This document shows positions 23,701-38,700 of a stretch of 64,000 nucleotides of DNA, one piece after another. The first letter of the stretch is position 1; each line of letters opens with the position of its first letter. A program made the position numbers and the translations under genes. The DNA comes from Ectobius pallidus (taxonomy: Eukaryota > Arthropoda > Insecta > Blattodea > Ectobiidae), in assembly GCA_964059195.1 (NCBI GenBank), contig CAXKWD010000003.1:199850174-199914173 (forward strand), in the 5' to 3' direction. The notes below the pieces were generated by a model that saw only the letters and a list, made by a program, of their open reading frames with translations, made no database searches and was not told where the DNA came from.

Positions 23701-26700
23701 TAATGAATCAATCGGGCCTTAACTCAGAAATCGATTAAAAAAATAACTTTTTTCTGCATTTCATAATTGCAATTATCACTGATTAAACAAAAGCATTCTG
23801 GCACTTTGTTACCTCAGATTACATTATTCTCTTTGTATTTCAAAATGATCCCACATTTAAAAAAAATAAAGTTGCCGTGACTTATGCCACATCGCTTGTA
23901 TAACAATGAAGGCAGACAAAAAGTTTCTATCCATCAGGCCAAGTCTTATCTATCCTTTGCTGTGTGCCTTTTTAATAAAATATGAGATGGGTTTTAAAGG
24001 ATGTAGCCAAGATTGCCCTGATAGTCTGCTGCATGCTCCAGAAAAGGCTTAATAAGGAAGCATTTCTTCAACATCATAACATATGCATAATTTTACTTAA
24101 TGTAGATAATGAATATATTTAGTCTCTATGAGATCTGGAAGCTGAAAGCTCATCAGTATTATGATATTAAAAATTAATATTCCAGAAGCAAATGATTGGT
24201 CTGGTTGTCGTGTAAGAAAAGGGCTTTTAATACTTGGTGCACGCTTCATCTTGGGGGGGGGGGAAGTGTTAGACTGTATGCAGATGTTCCTTAGGCTAAC
24301 TCCTGGGTGAGCGAGAGATGGACGATGTCCTGTAGCTTCTTCTTCTTCTTCTTCTTCTTCTTCTTCTTCTTCTTCTTCTTCTTCTTCTTCTTCTTCTTCT
24401 TCAGTGTAATGGCCTCGGCCAGAATTAAGCCAAGTAGCCAGTATGATTTCTTTTTGGACACATGAAGTCAGAATGAAAAATTCAATGCCATATCCGGGAT
24501 TTGAACCAGGATCTTCGGCTCTCCATGCCGATGCTCTAACCAACTGAGCTGCCATGACAACGTGCCGGTCAGTCTCCAACTGACTCACAATCCCAGAATA
24601 CCACCAGGTGTTCTCATTATGAGATACAAACCCAGTGGCGACTTACAAGCTGTAAGTACTTTAGGGTCCGGTATTCATAGTAAACCACTAGTAGGTCACA
24701 GTGGAATGATAATTCTTTCACACTGGCCATGTGTAGGCTAAGATGGACACGTTCTGACTTCACGTGTCCATCTTAGCCTACACACAGGCAGTGTGAAAGA
24801 ATTATCATTCCATGATTTCTTTTTCTTCTACTTTATGGATTTAGGCCTTAGACCTGTTTCCACATCAAGAGATCGGGTCTCTCCATCTAGCAATTGGGTG
24901 CTCCACTCTTCTTCTGCCTTTAGGTTGATAATGAAGTAAAATCCGTTGTAATCTGTCTTTCTATAAATGTTCTAACCAGTTATTTCTTATATGATTTGTT
25001 CTGTCTTTTACATTATATATTTTTTAACTCTGTTCTAGTTTCCTAATTATATTTTTTCTCCAAAAGTGTGTAGCCCAGTAATGAACGCAAGAATTTCATT
25101 TAGTCTGCCTCTATCTATCTTCTATCTGATCTGGTGAGTGTCCAATTCTCACAGGCATATGTTAACATGGGTACTGCCATTGTTTTATAGAATTTTATTT
25201 GAGTTGTTCTTAATATTTTATTTTTCAGTGTTCTTCTTATTGTTCCACACATACCATAGAATCTGTTTAATTTTATATTAATATCGTTCCTTTGGCAGTA
25301 AAAGTAAAGTGTTCCCTATTACAGGCCATGGAGGCCCAGAGGGTTCCAGGAGGTTGAGGCTCCCAGATTTTTAGACATCGGCACATGAAGGTGGTAAGGT
25401 TGTCAGCCTTACGCACCGGCCGCCTTTACCCCCAGGATTGCTCCTGGTACTCATTTCTGTTAGAGGCTGAGTCGACCCCAGGGTCATAGTGCCACCAGAA
25501 GGATTAGGCCGATTGAAAAACTCCAACGACCTCATCGGGGATCGAACCCGCGACCTTCCGGTTTGTAGCGCAGCGCCTCAACCACTACGCTACGGTGTAC
25601 CCCTCCTTTGGCAGTAGGATACTTTAAATCCTAGATAATTAAAATTATTTACTTGTTCTATTATTTTATTATTTATTACTGTTTTACACCTTAAGTGGTT
25701 TGTCCCTTTGTTTTCTTCTCAGAAATTCTCATATTGTAATTACTAGCTATTTCATTTAATTTATGTACTGCCATTTGTAGTTCGTCTTCTGTTTTACTAA
25801 ATTTACTTGGTCATCTGCAAACAATATGATGTTTAAGGCCATTAGGATTTATATCAGTATATATGTGATATGTTAGGTTAGGAATGCCTCCATAACGTAA
25901 AGTAACGAATGGCCTCATCGAACGCCTTATAGTCAGTGAAATATTATCTTCTAAACTGCTTTCACTACAATTTCCTGTCACCAGATTAATGTTAAATCCT
26001 TAAAAGATATGATTGTTACCCATGTACTACCATCTAGTCACGCAGAGGCACATGGTCAGATGACCCAAATTTGTCTGCAGTATCTAACATACAGTGTAAT
26101 ATGTAAAATGTCTAATTGAGAGGGATGTCTAGGAAACTGGTTATCACCATTTTAACTTTGTAATCGTAAAAAGGAGACTATGAAACGTGGACCACCAACT
26201 AGGGCTCGCACACGCACGTGGTCGTAGGACCCGATTTCCCAGTCTGGTATTTATAAATGCGTTTCACATGCACAACATTAATGAATATTTATAATAACTT
26301 TCTAAAATGTGTTTCAAAATTATTCAGGCGATATAATGTAATGAACGTAAAACCTTTGTAATATCGGTGCACGAGCACTCTACGAAAAGACCCGACCGCA
26401 CCTCGTGCCGTTAGTTGAATGGTCCTATAGCATCACCGCAGTTCGGTTGTGACCTGCTGTCATTATCCCAATTGCAGCGAGATAGAAACTTTAGGACATG
26501 TACTGGGATCCTGCCCCAAAACAAACTTCTTATCATATGTAATCCCACGAGAGTTTACGAGTGTATCGATAGATTCGTGAGGGAATTTATTTGATGAAAC
26601 TCGTCAACTCGAGTTGGATTTATTAAGACTATTCCATGAATAAAAATGTAACGGATATACAAATAATAATTACTTTCATGCTTTGTTGTATACAAAAAAC

Positions 26701-29700
26701 CAACAGCTACGAGATCATGGCATACTATGAATCAACCATCCATGAATCGATTCGAGATACCATATTGTGACCAGGGCTACCAATGGTGCATACAAGACAT
26801 AGTTAACTTAATCCATGTAAACTAAAAGCAGAACACAATAAAATCACACGAACTGCCTTGCACCGAATTGAAATTGAGTTTTATTCAATGTACATTTCTA
26901 TTATTTCAATTTCCAAACAAGTTATGTGCTATGTGTAGTTGTCTGTTCCAACTTTCTGAGGATAAAAAGGAATCCCTTTTTTATTCTACATAGAAATAGG
27001 TATCCTAGCTAACAGTTTGTGCATATGGTTGTTTCTCCAAGAGAAGTGAGCAGTTAAAATCATCTTTATATTGTTTTCGTTGTAACCGCAATCATATTCA
27101 GGACTCCTGGGGTGAATCACGGTGTCATTTTGCTGGATAAAAAAATCGGGTGCGTGTAACGCCACGCGACAGAAGTGAAACTTATTTGGCAACGTTGAGA
27201 GTGAAATAGAGGAATACATATAATTATATCGAACGAAAGAAGGAAATCATCTGAATAAAAAATAAAATAGGAAATACACTTTTTCGGCAATTTAAATCGA
27301 ATACGTATAAAACAATAATAGTTGTGATGAACTAATGCCCAAACTGTCGCTGGTCGTAGCCACTGTGTTTGTTCACATGAACGGGACGCTTTGGTTAAGT
27401 TTCCGAGAACGTTAGTGATGTGTAAACGATGCTCACGCAACGAGTAGGCTAGAGCCATCTATAATGGTGAAGGGATCACCACGCCACTAGCTCGAAGAAG
27501 TAATAGCCCCCACGAAATGTCTGATACCTTTCCCCCGCGCGCTCCCGTGGTCCCACTCTTTAGATAACATCTCTATGCTTGCTACGTACCTCTAGCGCCT
27601 TCAAAAATCTTTCTCAACCTCTTGAACTCCCTTTTTTTCTTCTTAGGTTCATTTATAAAGCGTTAAGGAAACTTATGTCAACTACAAAACTTAACAGTGC
27701 GGACAGATGGTCCTAACAGATATGAAGATCAGAAACCCAAAAACTATAAAAAATAACATCTATGTATTTTTTTAAACTTGATTTTGTTTATATGTTGACC
27801 CAAAAGATTAGTCCCTCCTATGCAAGCCATTGGAAAAGGAAGGTAAAACCGGTGAAGAAAACCATTTCATACTAGTTTTCACTGTGAGTATATTGTCCTT
27901 ACAGCCGCTTAATGATCGGGAAGAACATAATCTGAGAGTGTTCGAGAACAGGGGGCATAGGAAAATGTTTGGGCCTAAGAGTGTTGAAAACGGGGACTGG
28001 AGAAAACTTCATAACGACGAGCTTCATGACCTGTACTCTTCACCAGATGTAGCAACGGTCATTGAATCACGGAGAATGAAATGGGCTGGGCATGTTGCGC
28101 GCACGGGGGAGGAAAGACATATCTCAAAAATATTGACTGGGAGACCCGAAGGGAAAAGAGCAGGTAGAAGACGTAGGTGGGAGGACAATATTAGGATAGA
28201 TTTAAGAAAAGTAGGATTTGTGAGGAATGATTGGATGGAGTTAGCACAGAATAGGGTTGAATGGCCGACTCAGGTAAGCGCGGCAATGAACCTCCGGGTT
28301 CCATAAAATGATAATATTCCTTTAACTTGCTGAGGAATTGTCTATTGCCATTGAGTAAGTAATAATATCCTTCAATATAATCCAATACTTCTTGATTGGA
28401 TTACCATAGTCCTTCCATATATCGGTTTGTTAGATATCATGGTACTTTCTATCTTCTTGCTTTGAGCAGAGGGCATAGAAGTAACGACTGCTTTATGTAA
28501 ATGCATATTTTATAACCGCCTCTTGAATAGGAGTTTATTGTTATGGTTGTGCGTCACAAGCTTCTAGGGCAGCAATATCATGTCACTGTGCTCGTATTTA
28601 TGAGAAATATTAATGTAATATGTGTGAATTCCACACGCTTTATCACAGAGAAGATAATTATCTTTCCCTTTTCTTTGTACATTTTCTGTTCACTGTTGGA
28701 TTTTATTTGTTTGACTCTTCCTGTTTTCTCTTCTTTCGTTTGATTAAAATATCCCTCCCCTCATTTATCCTTCCATTCTCTACTCCCCACAGTGGTGTAC
28801 CAAATGGGGGGGCGAACGGGGCGGCCGCAGCGGGCGCCAAAATTTAAAAACATATTTTTTTTAGTTTAAGAAAAATAATTTTTTCAGACAAAATATACGG
28901 TTTTATTTGTCAGATTTTCTTTATTGCTTTATTAAATACTGCAGTAATATCATTTAGAAATAAATAAACGTTTCGTTTTAAACTATTTATAGACAATACG
29001 AAATAATATATATATATATATATATATAGCCTATATCTTTTTTTTTTCAAACAAACTAACCTTATAATTCTTACAGTTTTATTTCATTCATATTTTTCTC
29101 TTTATAATGTGTTAAAGTAACATACTACTTATTAAAAATAAATAATTGTGAACATTAAACTGTGTTTAAATTAAACTCATTGAACCTTGAACCTTTTAGC
29201 GTTGGGGGCGACTACCATCTAGTTAGCCCCGGGCGCCAAGTAGCCTTGGTTCGCCACTGACTCCCCATTTTCATTTCTTCCTCCCTTTCCATCCTTAATT
29301 CTTTCATTACGTTGTATTTATTAATTAATATGTTAGGCTCACGGGAAAAAACCTCCCCTGGGGGCACTGTTGACATTTCCCCCACTTTCCCATCACTATG
29401 TACGGTCGATGCTGAGTTAGAATATGCAACTGCTGATGCCGATGTCCTTGTACAAAATGTCTATTCTTAAAATGTTAAAGTTATGCTATAATATTTTCAA
29501 TAAGTCATTTTTTTCTTAATAACAACGATAAAGCTCAATGTCCAAGTTGTTCAACAGGAAATTTGTCTTAATGAGACTCTCACGAAATTTTGGGTCACTT
29601 TTAGGATTATGTTTAATAATTGAAATTCTATCAGGAATTTTTATAGCAATACTGAATTTCAACGGGTGACTGACTGTCTGTGTGTCTGTCAAATACGCTT

Positions 29701-32700
29701 TATCAGATTTTCATGAAACTTTGTATACGCATTTACAACGTCCGTTGGAAGAAGCCTGTTGATTTTGAACTAAATCGGTTGACCTGTACCGGAGTAACGA
29801 CTAATTAAAAGTCACATGCTTTTTAAATGGGAAATCATCACTATACTACAAAGCCGCGTTGCTAATCACTGAGGGCCTTGACTACAATGCAATCAGATGA
29901 GAGGCATTTGTTGTAATTTAATTTATTTCTGTTGTTATCCCACTTATTCCTTCAAGAAACCGTGACCTAAAACTCAATAGTTTCTGTAATTTTTTACTTT
30001 TTGTCTGTAATTTACACTGTTTACTTCTGCAGAAAATGGAGCGATTTGAAGACTCTCATATGATATACCATGAAGAATTCGCTCTGTAACTCTTATGCAG
30101 GCAAGAATCCGCTAAGAAACAAATTCAGTTCAGTTATAATGTTCTGCTACAATAAATAATTTACGAAGTAAGAAATAAAATTAACATAAAACACACGTGT
30201 TTAAAGATGATGTTAAAAATTACCGTTTATTTTCGGAAATTTTAATTAAATTTATGTAATATAATTTCATTCCAATTTTCGACTCATCAGCATTAACAAA
30301 CAGATGCACAACAATAATTAACATGGCCTACTCTGGTAAACCTGCTACGAGATTGATAGGAAGGTAGAGAGAACATAACCAGATTTACTGATGGCACTGT
30401 ATTTTCACAATTTCCCCGTTGATGACGAAAAGCTCTGTTTTCCGTAGATCAGAATAATATTCACGTTAAATAATTAATATTTGTCGTATCTACACTGGAT
30501 TTATACAGGCGTTAACTTCAAATGCCCTACGGCGTGTTTTCAGCAGGCCGTATAAACTATTGATGTTCTTCTGTTTGCATTGTCGCTGCGTAATAACTTG
30601 CATTCACATTAACTTATGTTTCCTTGTAATAAGAGGCTATGGCATTCCTATTAGGCATTAGGAAAATTGCCGGCGATGTAGGTAAATGATATTCCGGCGA
30701 AGAAACTTTTAAGAGTCAGATTGGCCGACCACGGGGTTTAAACCCGGAACATCCAAAATCCAAGTCCATCTTGCTCGGTTTTATAAATTTAATAATGCAT
30801 TGCAGTACAAAATTAACGAATTATTTACTGGTAACCATTGACAACAGTAGCTCTCGGTTGTTTTCTGCCATAAAAATCACACTAGGCCTACTGTAGTGGA
30901 GGGATTTGTCTCTTCAATTTCTGAAATCTCCGAAATAAAACTTCCGTTCTCTTACATTAACTTTATCTTTTACGAAACAGGGCCGATTGTATAAACATCA
31001 CTGACTGGAGATTGAATTATGATCCAAGTTCTGAAAATGATCTGAGTTCAGACTCGAGTCGTATTGTATAACACCAAATACTATAGTATTTGATAACACT
31101 GATCTAAGATCAACTAATCGAAGTTCAGTTTTGATCCTAGTTCATATATGAGTACTTGGCAACATCTCAGAAACAGCTGAGTATCGCCAGACGAGAGCAT
31201 TGTTACTCTGTTATCCTTCGTATCCAGACTATGTGTTGAGCGAAAGGAAGGAAAAATATGATCGAAATTAAGCAAGGAGGAAAGAATGTCCTCATTGAAA
31301 TTTTCTTGGGAAAATGTAAAGACATTATAGAATCCAAAAAGACGGATGCGATAACATCCACGCAAGAACAAAATGCGTTGAAAAATGTTCTGGCAATATA
31401 AATAGGCTTGCTATTAACGTATGAATGGTTCGTTTCAAGAAAGGAATAAAAGTGGAGATGTAACATTAACAGAGCAATGTTTTATGTAAAACGTGAATTT
31501 CTTTGTTCATCTGTTACAGCATTTTTGTCATTCATGGAAACCAGGTAATCTACTGAAATTTTCCCTATCGATTTTGAACTTAAGAGCCCACTGAAGTTTT
31601 ACCTGATGAAAGCCTTATTACAATGTAAAATCTCAGCTCTCAAAGAGTTAATAGGTAAAATAACAAAGAGAACGAAGAAAGCATTTGCTCTAAATAAGAT
31701 AAAACACACGGGGACCCCCTACGAAATTCATCATTTTTATCATCACGAGACATGTGAAAATTCGAACGTACAGGTTATGTTTTAGAGTTTGTTACACTGC
31801 ATTATAAGGAGTCTAACATAGCCTATAAACGCACAACTATAGCTATAAATGTACTAGGTTAAAAAAACCCGGCGTCGCCCGGGTTTTGTATTTTGTAATT
31901 GGAAATTAACTTATGAAGGATTTTCAATTTTAAATTCTAGGTCCTTATATAGGCATTTATAATTTGAAATAGGAAGAACGACTTATTACACTCAAACTAT
32001 TCCCTCATAAAACGCTTGATATAGTTTTTTATGGCTCATAGAGGATCTAGAATTTTGCATCCCATCGCTTGTACAGTGCACAGCAAGCCTGGTAGAGGTT
32101 TAAATAAGAAGAAACAGAAATTCCTGTAACATAAAATTGTAATATCGAGGCGGGAAATTTCCCACTCTTATGTTACCATAAAGTCGTTTTGGGGATGAAA
32201 TTAAACAGAAAGCATTATCACTTTCATACTTTTCTCTCCAAAAACCTGCGATATAATATAATAATATACACATTACCATACCTCGTTTTGTTTTCTCTAT
32301 GTCCAGGGTAGAGAAAGTTATGTGATTCCATTATTTTAGTGGATTTCATTCTGTAATATTTATTTATAACATGAATTATTTTGATAACTTCTCTTATTTG
32401 TCAAAAGTGCATTTCAATTGTTTTTTCCAAGCCCATTATATACCATTTGGCAACAATATATTCTGTGATTTGGAATTGATAATTCTATGTGAAAAGGGAT
32501 TAAGTATTTTCAAAAACATTTAATTTTTGGCATTTAGAATCAGAATTTTTCAAAATCCTTTCTTAGTGAGCACCTACATTATGAAACGAAGGTACTGTCA
32601 AAATTCCAAGTCTCTACCTGTTATAGTTTAGGCTGTACGTTGATTCCTGTCATTCAGTCAATCATTCAGTCATTCAGTCAGTCAGGACAAAGCCTTTTAT

Positions 32701-35700
32701 ATATATAGAGATGAAGTTGTCTTTTGCGTATTTGCTTGATATTTATCGTAACCACATAGGTTACCCTCACATTATGTGTATGTTGAGCTCATCTTGTGTT
32801 TCAAATAAGAAAACAGCCCCTTGAACTGAGATCAACGAGTTTGATCGTAGAAATTTCTCCATTCAAAATTGATCCTAGTTCAGTGCGAATTGATCTCAGA
32901 TTAGCGTTTATACAACAGAAATTTCCGAGTTCAGCGTGAACTGAGATCAGTTTAGTCTCTCATACGAAATCAAACTGTTTATACAATCGGCCCTCAGGGA
33001 CGTTTTCTTAATTTAAAGTGAGTTTTTCCAAGAGTATACATCTTTCGAAATTGGGATTGAAAAGGTGTACAACTACAGTTTACACTGCACGATTTATACA
33101 AGTTTTGGCTTTGCTGTTGAAATTAATAACTATTCCACAAATACGCCGCGTGTTTGATATTGAACAATGACGTTTAGCAATTCCTCGGATATAGACCAAT
33201 CACGATCGTTTATGTTATAATATCCTTCCTGGGATCGCAAGGGTGCAATTTTATCTGATTAAACGTCAGCTCGTTACTCGACACGTACGGCATCATCATG
33301 CGGTGATTAACACGTCACATGCTTCCATTAAACAGCACGAAAACACATTATTTTATACAACATAACTTGTTTGGAAATTGAAATAATATAATGTCCATTG
33401 ATTAAAAACACAATTTCGATTCTGTGCAAGCCAGTTCGTATGCTTTTACAGCGTTTTGATGTAAGCAACTACCACGACACCCTCCATCTTGTGATGCTCT
33501 CTATTGGTAGCATTGGGAGCTAGGATCGATTCATGGAATCGAGTCGTGGACTGTATATTTATCTAGTTTACCGTGATCTTACTGCTGACAGATTTTTGAC
33601 AACAAAGTAAGAAAATAATTATTATTTACAAAATCCGTTACATTTTATTCATGGGATAGACTTAATAAATCCTACTCGAGATTGCGAGCTTCATCAGATA
33701 AATGATCAATAAACTCGTAATCTCTCGTGGGATTACCTTTGATAATTCCATGCCTCGGTCTGGAGCCATGGAATTACAGGGTCGAACGCAATGGTTCCTC
33801 TTCTTATAGGCTAGTATTTAGGGTACAGAACGGAATTTTGGGCTGACAATGTGTTGTTAGAAATGTGTTTTTAACAGGTACGCTTAATAGATTCTTTTGA
33901 TATGCTCTCGTTTTCTCAGATAATGTATTCTATCACGAACACTCGTTTGAGAAACACTGTTACTGCAAAAGAATACTGTACCTATTGCCATCCAGACGGT
34001 GAACCGCACGAGTGTGAGAATGGACAGCTTGAAGATGAGGTAGATGTTGACCATGACGGCTATGGCCGGGACGAAGGGCAGCCCCGGCGTCATGAACAGG
34101 AGGGTCTTGCGGTTCTGCGGCTTGCGGGAGATGACTAGGAGGACTGCTATGATGAGGATAAGGAAGAGGAAGAGGAAGAATGTGGTGGCGCCATTCATGT
34201 TGCCCATGCCGCACACCACGATCAGGTCGAAGATGAGGATCAGCAGGTAGAGGAGTCCCACCATCTTCATGACGAACATGCCGGACTCCTCCGTGGCTGG
34301 GCCGGTGTCCACCCAGGGGAATATGGCGGGGCACAGGTACGTCGCTGCTTGGAGTCTTCTGCCGATGTAGCCCAGGCTGGGACCCACGCCTCCGCCCCCG
34401 CCGCTGCCTCCGGTGCCACCCCCGTGCAGGGTGCCGTAAAACTTGTTTTCGCTGCGGTCCGACACGAGAAACTGGTCGTCTCGCATGGAGAAGTCCTCCT
34501 CGGGCTCCTCTCCGGGATACGTGTCGTCACTGTCGGGAGAGCTGCGCGTCACTCTGCGCACCATGATGCGTTGTTGTTGCGCAGTGCTGCCCAAGGCTGT
34601 GCTCGGTGGTGCTGGTGGTGCTTGGGTTGGTGCCGGGCTGGTTCCCAGGGCCGCCCGCAGTTGATCCGGATGCAGTTGGTTCCCATACATGACCTGCAAC
34701 ATACCCCTAACATTAATTCTACAAAGCAGTGTTCAGCCTCAATTTGAACTCTTTGGCAAGTGCTAGGCCTACTTTACAACCTTCGATGGGGCAAAATGAA
34801 AACCACAGTGAAAATCAAAACTGTTTTATTTGGAACATTTAGATACACCTTCTAGCTACTTCTATACATAGTCGCACTTTGATTGAGTCCTTTGTCATAG
34901 CGTGTTCCCAACTTTCCAGTGCCCTCTTCATAGAAGCTTGCCGTCAGCGTATTGAGAAGGGTCTTCACGACATTTTGAAGTGTTTTGAAGTTCTTCGCTG
35001 GTATGGAAGCGCTGTTCTCCCAGATCTTTCTTCAGCTGCCGAAAAAGATGAAAGTCACTCGACACTGGAACGAGTTTTTTAAATCCATCTTGACGGGATA
35101 ACGTGGATTCGTTACTACAATCCGGAATCAAAAGAACAATCCAAACAATGGATGCACACAGATTTCCTGAACAAACCCAAGACCTGGGTTCCACGCCAAC
35201 GAAGAATTTCAAGACACTTCAAAATGCTGGTGGCAAGCTTCTATGAAGGGGGTATTATACCACGCTTCGACAAATGTCTCAATCGGAGCGCGACTATGTA
35301 GAGAAGTAGCTAGAAGGTGTACCTAAATGTTCCAAATGAAACAGTTGTAATTTTCACTGTGGTTTTCATTTTTCCCCCATCAGAGGTTGAAAAAATAGCC
35401 CTCGTAATCAGGACCCAGGCAATAGAAAAAAAGGTCATTGCTACAATTGACACAACATAGGCTACTTATAGGTTGCCCCTTTTTGAGGTTAGTCCAAAAC
35501 TTTGACATCAGTGACACTGAATCACATGAGAAGTTTGTAAGATTCAACTTTGATAACGTGATTGTTTATGTCGCAGAGTTGGAAGTTCTCGAAAATTCAT
35601 TGTTTGGCAGCATCACAGCCCAGACTGAAATTGAATTTCTCACTGGGGTTCCTTCTGGTATTTAGATTGAGCAGTTAGTTGTCTAACGTTGTCTATGGAA

Positions 35701-38700
35701 CCTCTGTCTATGGGAATATGTGTCTGGAACCTCTCTCCTATGTCTTCCTACATGTGTGAAGCCTTAAGCTTTGAAGGAAGAGTTTCGGTCAAAATAGACA
35801 ACGTTAGACAACTAACCTCTTCCTTCCAAGCTTAAGGCTTCACACATGTAGGAAGACATAGGAGAGAGGTTCCAGACACATATTCCCAGTTAAATAATAA
35901 TCATTCTTCTTATTGAGGGTTAAAATAAATCGATGATTTATTAAGTGCCAGATTGGTACTTTATGAGATTGTGTGGTGGACGTGAAATGTCTGTCCGTCC
36001 GTTCTTCCGTGTACCAGTGCGTGCGATAACTCGAATACGCTTTATCGGATTTTCATGAAACTTGGTATACGTATTTATAACATGCCAATTAGTTGATCGG
36101 TAACGGAGTAATGCCCAATTTAGCGCCCATTTTGTAATACTACATGATATTAGACTGAATTTATCAAATGCAAATCAGTTATCATGACAACATATTGTTT
36201 TACAGTGTTCATATACGGCTTTGGAAGTTGCAATACAGTTAGCTTTGACAAATAACACTATCCACATATTTCTTCACATATGCTTGACCGTTAAACCGAG
36301 CGAGGTGGCCGAGATGGTAATGTTTTTGGAGTGTGCAATTTTCAAGATATCATAAATCTGTATAGTTCTGCTGATGCTGGACGATTTTAATCTGATTATA
36401 ATTGTATAGCTAATTTCTAGGCCTTATTACTCGATAACGAAGTTTCTACAATCTTAATCTACTGTTAAGTCCTAGTAAGGCTATGTGAGGTTATAGTAAG
36501 GCTATAAGTAAGGCTATGTATTCTCAATTCTATGTAAGCAAATTTTTTAATTTCTTATTCTTATTGTAGTTGACGTTGTCTATTGGCTGTCAGGCCTAAT
36601 GACAATAAATTATTATTATTATTATTATTATTAATATTATTATTAGACTTTGTTCTTTCGTAAGCCTTGCTTAATGAATTAATCTGTAGTTTAACTCGGA
36701 AATTGGTTTAAAAAATAACTTATTTTGTGAATATTATAAATGCAATTATCACTGATTAAATGAAACCATTCTGGTACTTTGTTACATCAGTTTAACTTAT
36801 TTTATTTTTCCGTAAATATTGTACACATAACCTCAAATTCAGCTACCAATGGAACTTTCATATTTTCCGTATATTCACATATGAGAGAATATGCGACATG
36901 ATAGTTACCTGTCCATTACTAAGGTTCTCCTTGGTGGGCGACCCCCTGACCGGAGTCCGGAGACTCTGAGGCAGCAGCTCTATGAGGTTGGTGGAGTGAG
37001 GCTGATACCGGAGGATGAGTACGCAGGTGGAGACCAGTGTGTATGCCAGTAGTGTGCCGATGGACATCATCTCAACCAGCACCTCCAACTGGATGATCAG
37101 CGATGCCACAGCTGCAGCCACCCCCGAGATGAAAGTGGCCAGCACCGGAGTCCCTGTCAAGGGCCACACTTGCGCCAGCATCCTGCCAACACACATTTGC
37201 CACTCTAATGCCCGGTTTCTATAAACTCGTGAAATACCTAAGGGTAAACTATCCACAGGCAAATTAGTTCCAGAATCACCCACAATGATAAATGAGGAAG
37301 GCCTTGGAGTTGTACAGTTAATTTAATTCAGAAGGCTTTGATTCTCATTGTTTAAATTATTATTGATCCTACAAGAGGTTAAATTTTATCCAGCCATCCA
37401 TGAAAGGATAAATTAACCCGACGATTTATCCTTGGAAAGATCTAGCCCGAGTTTGTAGGAACATTTTTTCTGTCATTTTCATATTTACCCAGAGGACATT
37501 TATCTAGAAACTCGCCACAAGTGTATGTGATTGTTACCTTTAAATTATTTGAGTTTGTAAAAGTTATCCTTGTATAAATTATGTCCATTGGATAATTTAC
37601 CCATAGGTATTTCGCAAGTTTATAGAAACCGGGCATAAGTCTTGTTATTTATACTGTGTTGTAAAAACAGAAATGCAAGTATGAATAAAAATCCGGACGT
37701 GTCTACGTAGTGTATGGGACTCAGCTTAACAGCTGTGGAATGTGGGGAAAGTAGGGAGACGTGTTGGTGGTTGGGGGAAGGCCAGTGCTGCTACTCTTCA
37801 CTTATGTTCGTTTCAAACACATTTCTCTCATCTCCAGCGCAGACTATAATGCCGCATGCAACAGGAGAGTCAATGTTTTTATAATGCATGTTAGGTTGTT
37901 CTCCTTCCGTTTGTCACTCTTCAGACAAAACCAACCCGCCTTCCTTTCATGGCTGTTAAGGTCAGTCCCATACAATACAAGTATTTTTTAAATTTATTTA
38001 TTTAAGGTCGCTTTTTAACTGCCAGAGTCACCAGCAAGTGCTACAAGTGCTACAAGAAGTGAAGTATGAAGAAAAACATATATGTAACTTGAAATTTAGT
38101 AAGAAGAACAACATATTAAACATAAAAAGGAATGGAAGTAATTTAGCAACTATTGACAAACTATGAATTGATTTGACATTATATGAATGAAATACAAGTC
38201 TTTCATATCCATTATTTTATTTATATTTTCTTACTTTTCTTAACTGCTCAGATGGTGGAAAATAGATACGTAAAACCGAAGGTCATGGGTTCGAACTGCA
38301 GTGTCAGAAGAATTTATCTCCTAAAATATCCCCATGTAATGTTCAACAGAAACAATATTCAGTGGTTTCATGAACCTATACCTACACGTTAAATGCTAAT
38401 ATCCAATAACATTGGAAACTCGGTCACAAAATCACTAATTAGTGTGCCTCACAGTGGTGTATATGAGTAAATGTATTTCAGAAAGGTATACATCAAGAGT
38501 AGTCAGACATAGGAGAGAGATTCCATCTGGCGCTGTGCTTAAGTCTCTGGCTAGCTCAGTTGGTAGTAAAGCCGAAAGCCATGGGTTCGAATGCCAATGT
38601 CAAATAAATTTTTCTCCTAGCGTATTCTTAAATCTCATAGTTCATTGCAATAACAATTAGCTGAAGCCATTTGTGGGTTTAGGCCTGATAAACTTTCTTT

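Noticed and set aside
24097..24588. 163-codon minus-strand frame with a poly-Glu run
   Set aside because: The frame crosses a SINE and the (GAA)n microsatellite; the Glu run is just that repeat.
30716..30756. tRNA-like B box on the minus strand
   Set aside because: No A box or body could be matched, so a tRNA or SINE call is not supported.
33902..34747. Several plus- and minus-strand open frames over exon 3
   Set aside because: They are out-of-frame shadows of the GC-rich transporter exon.
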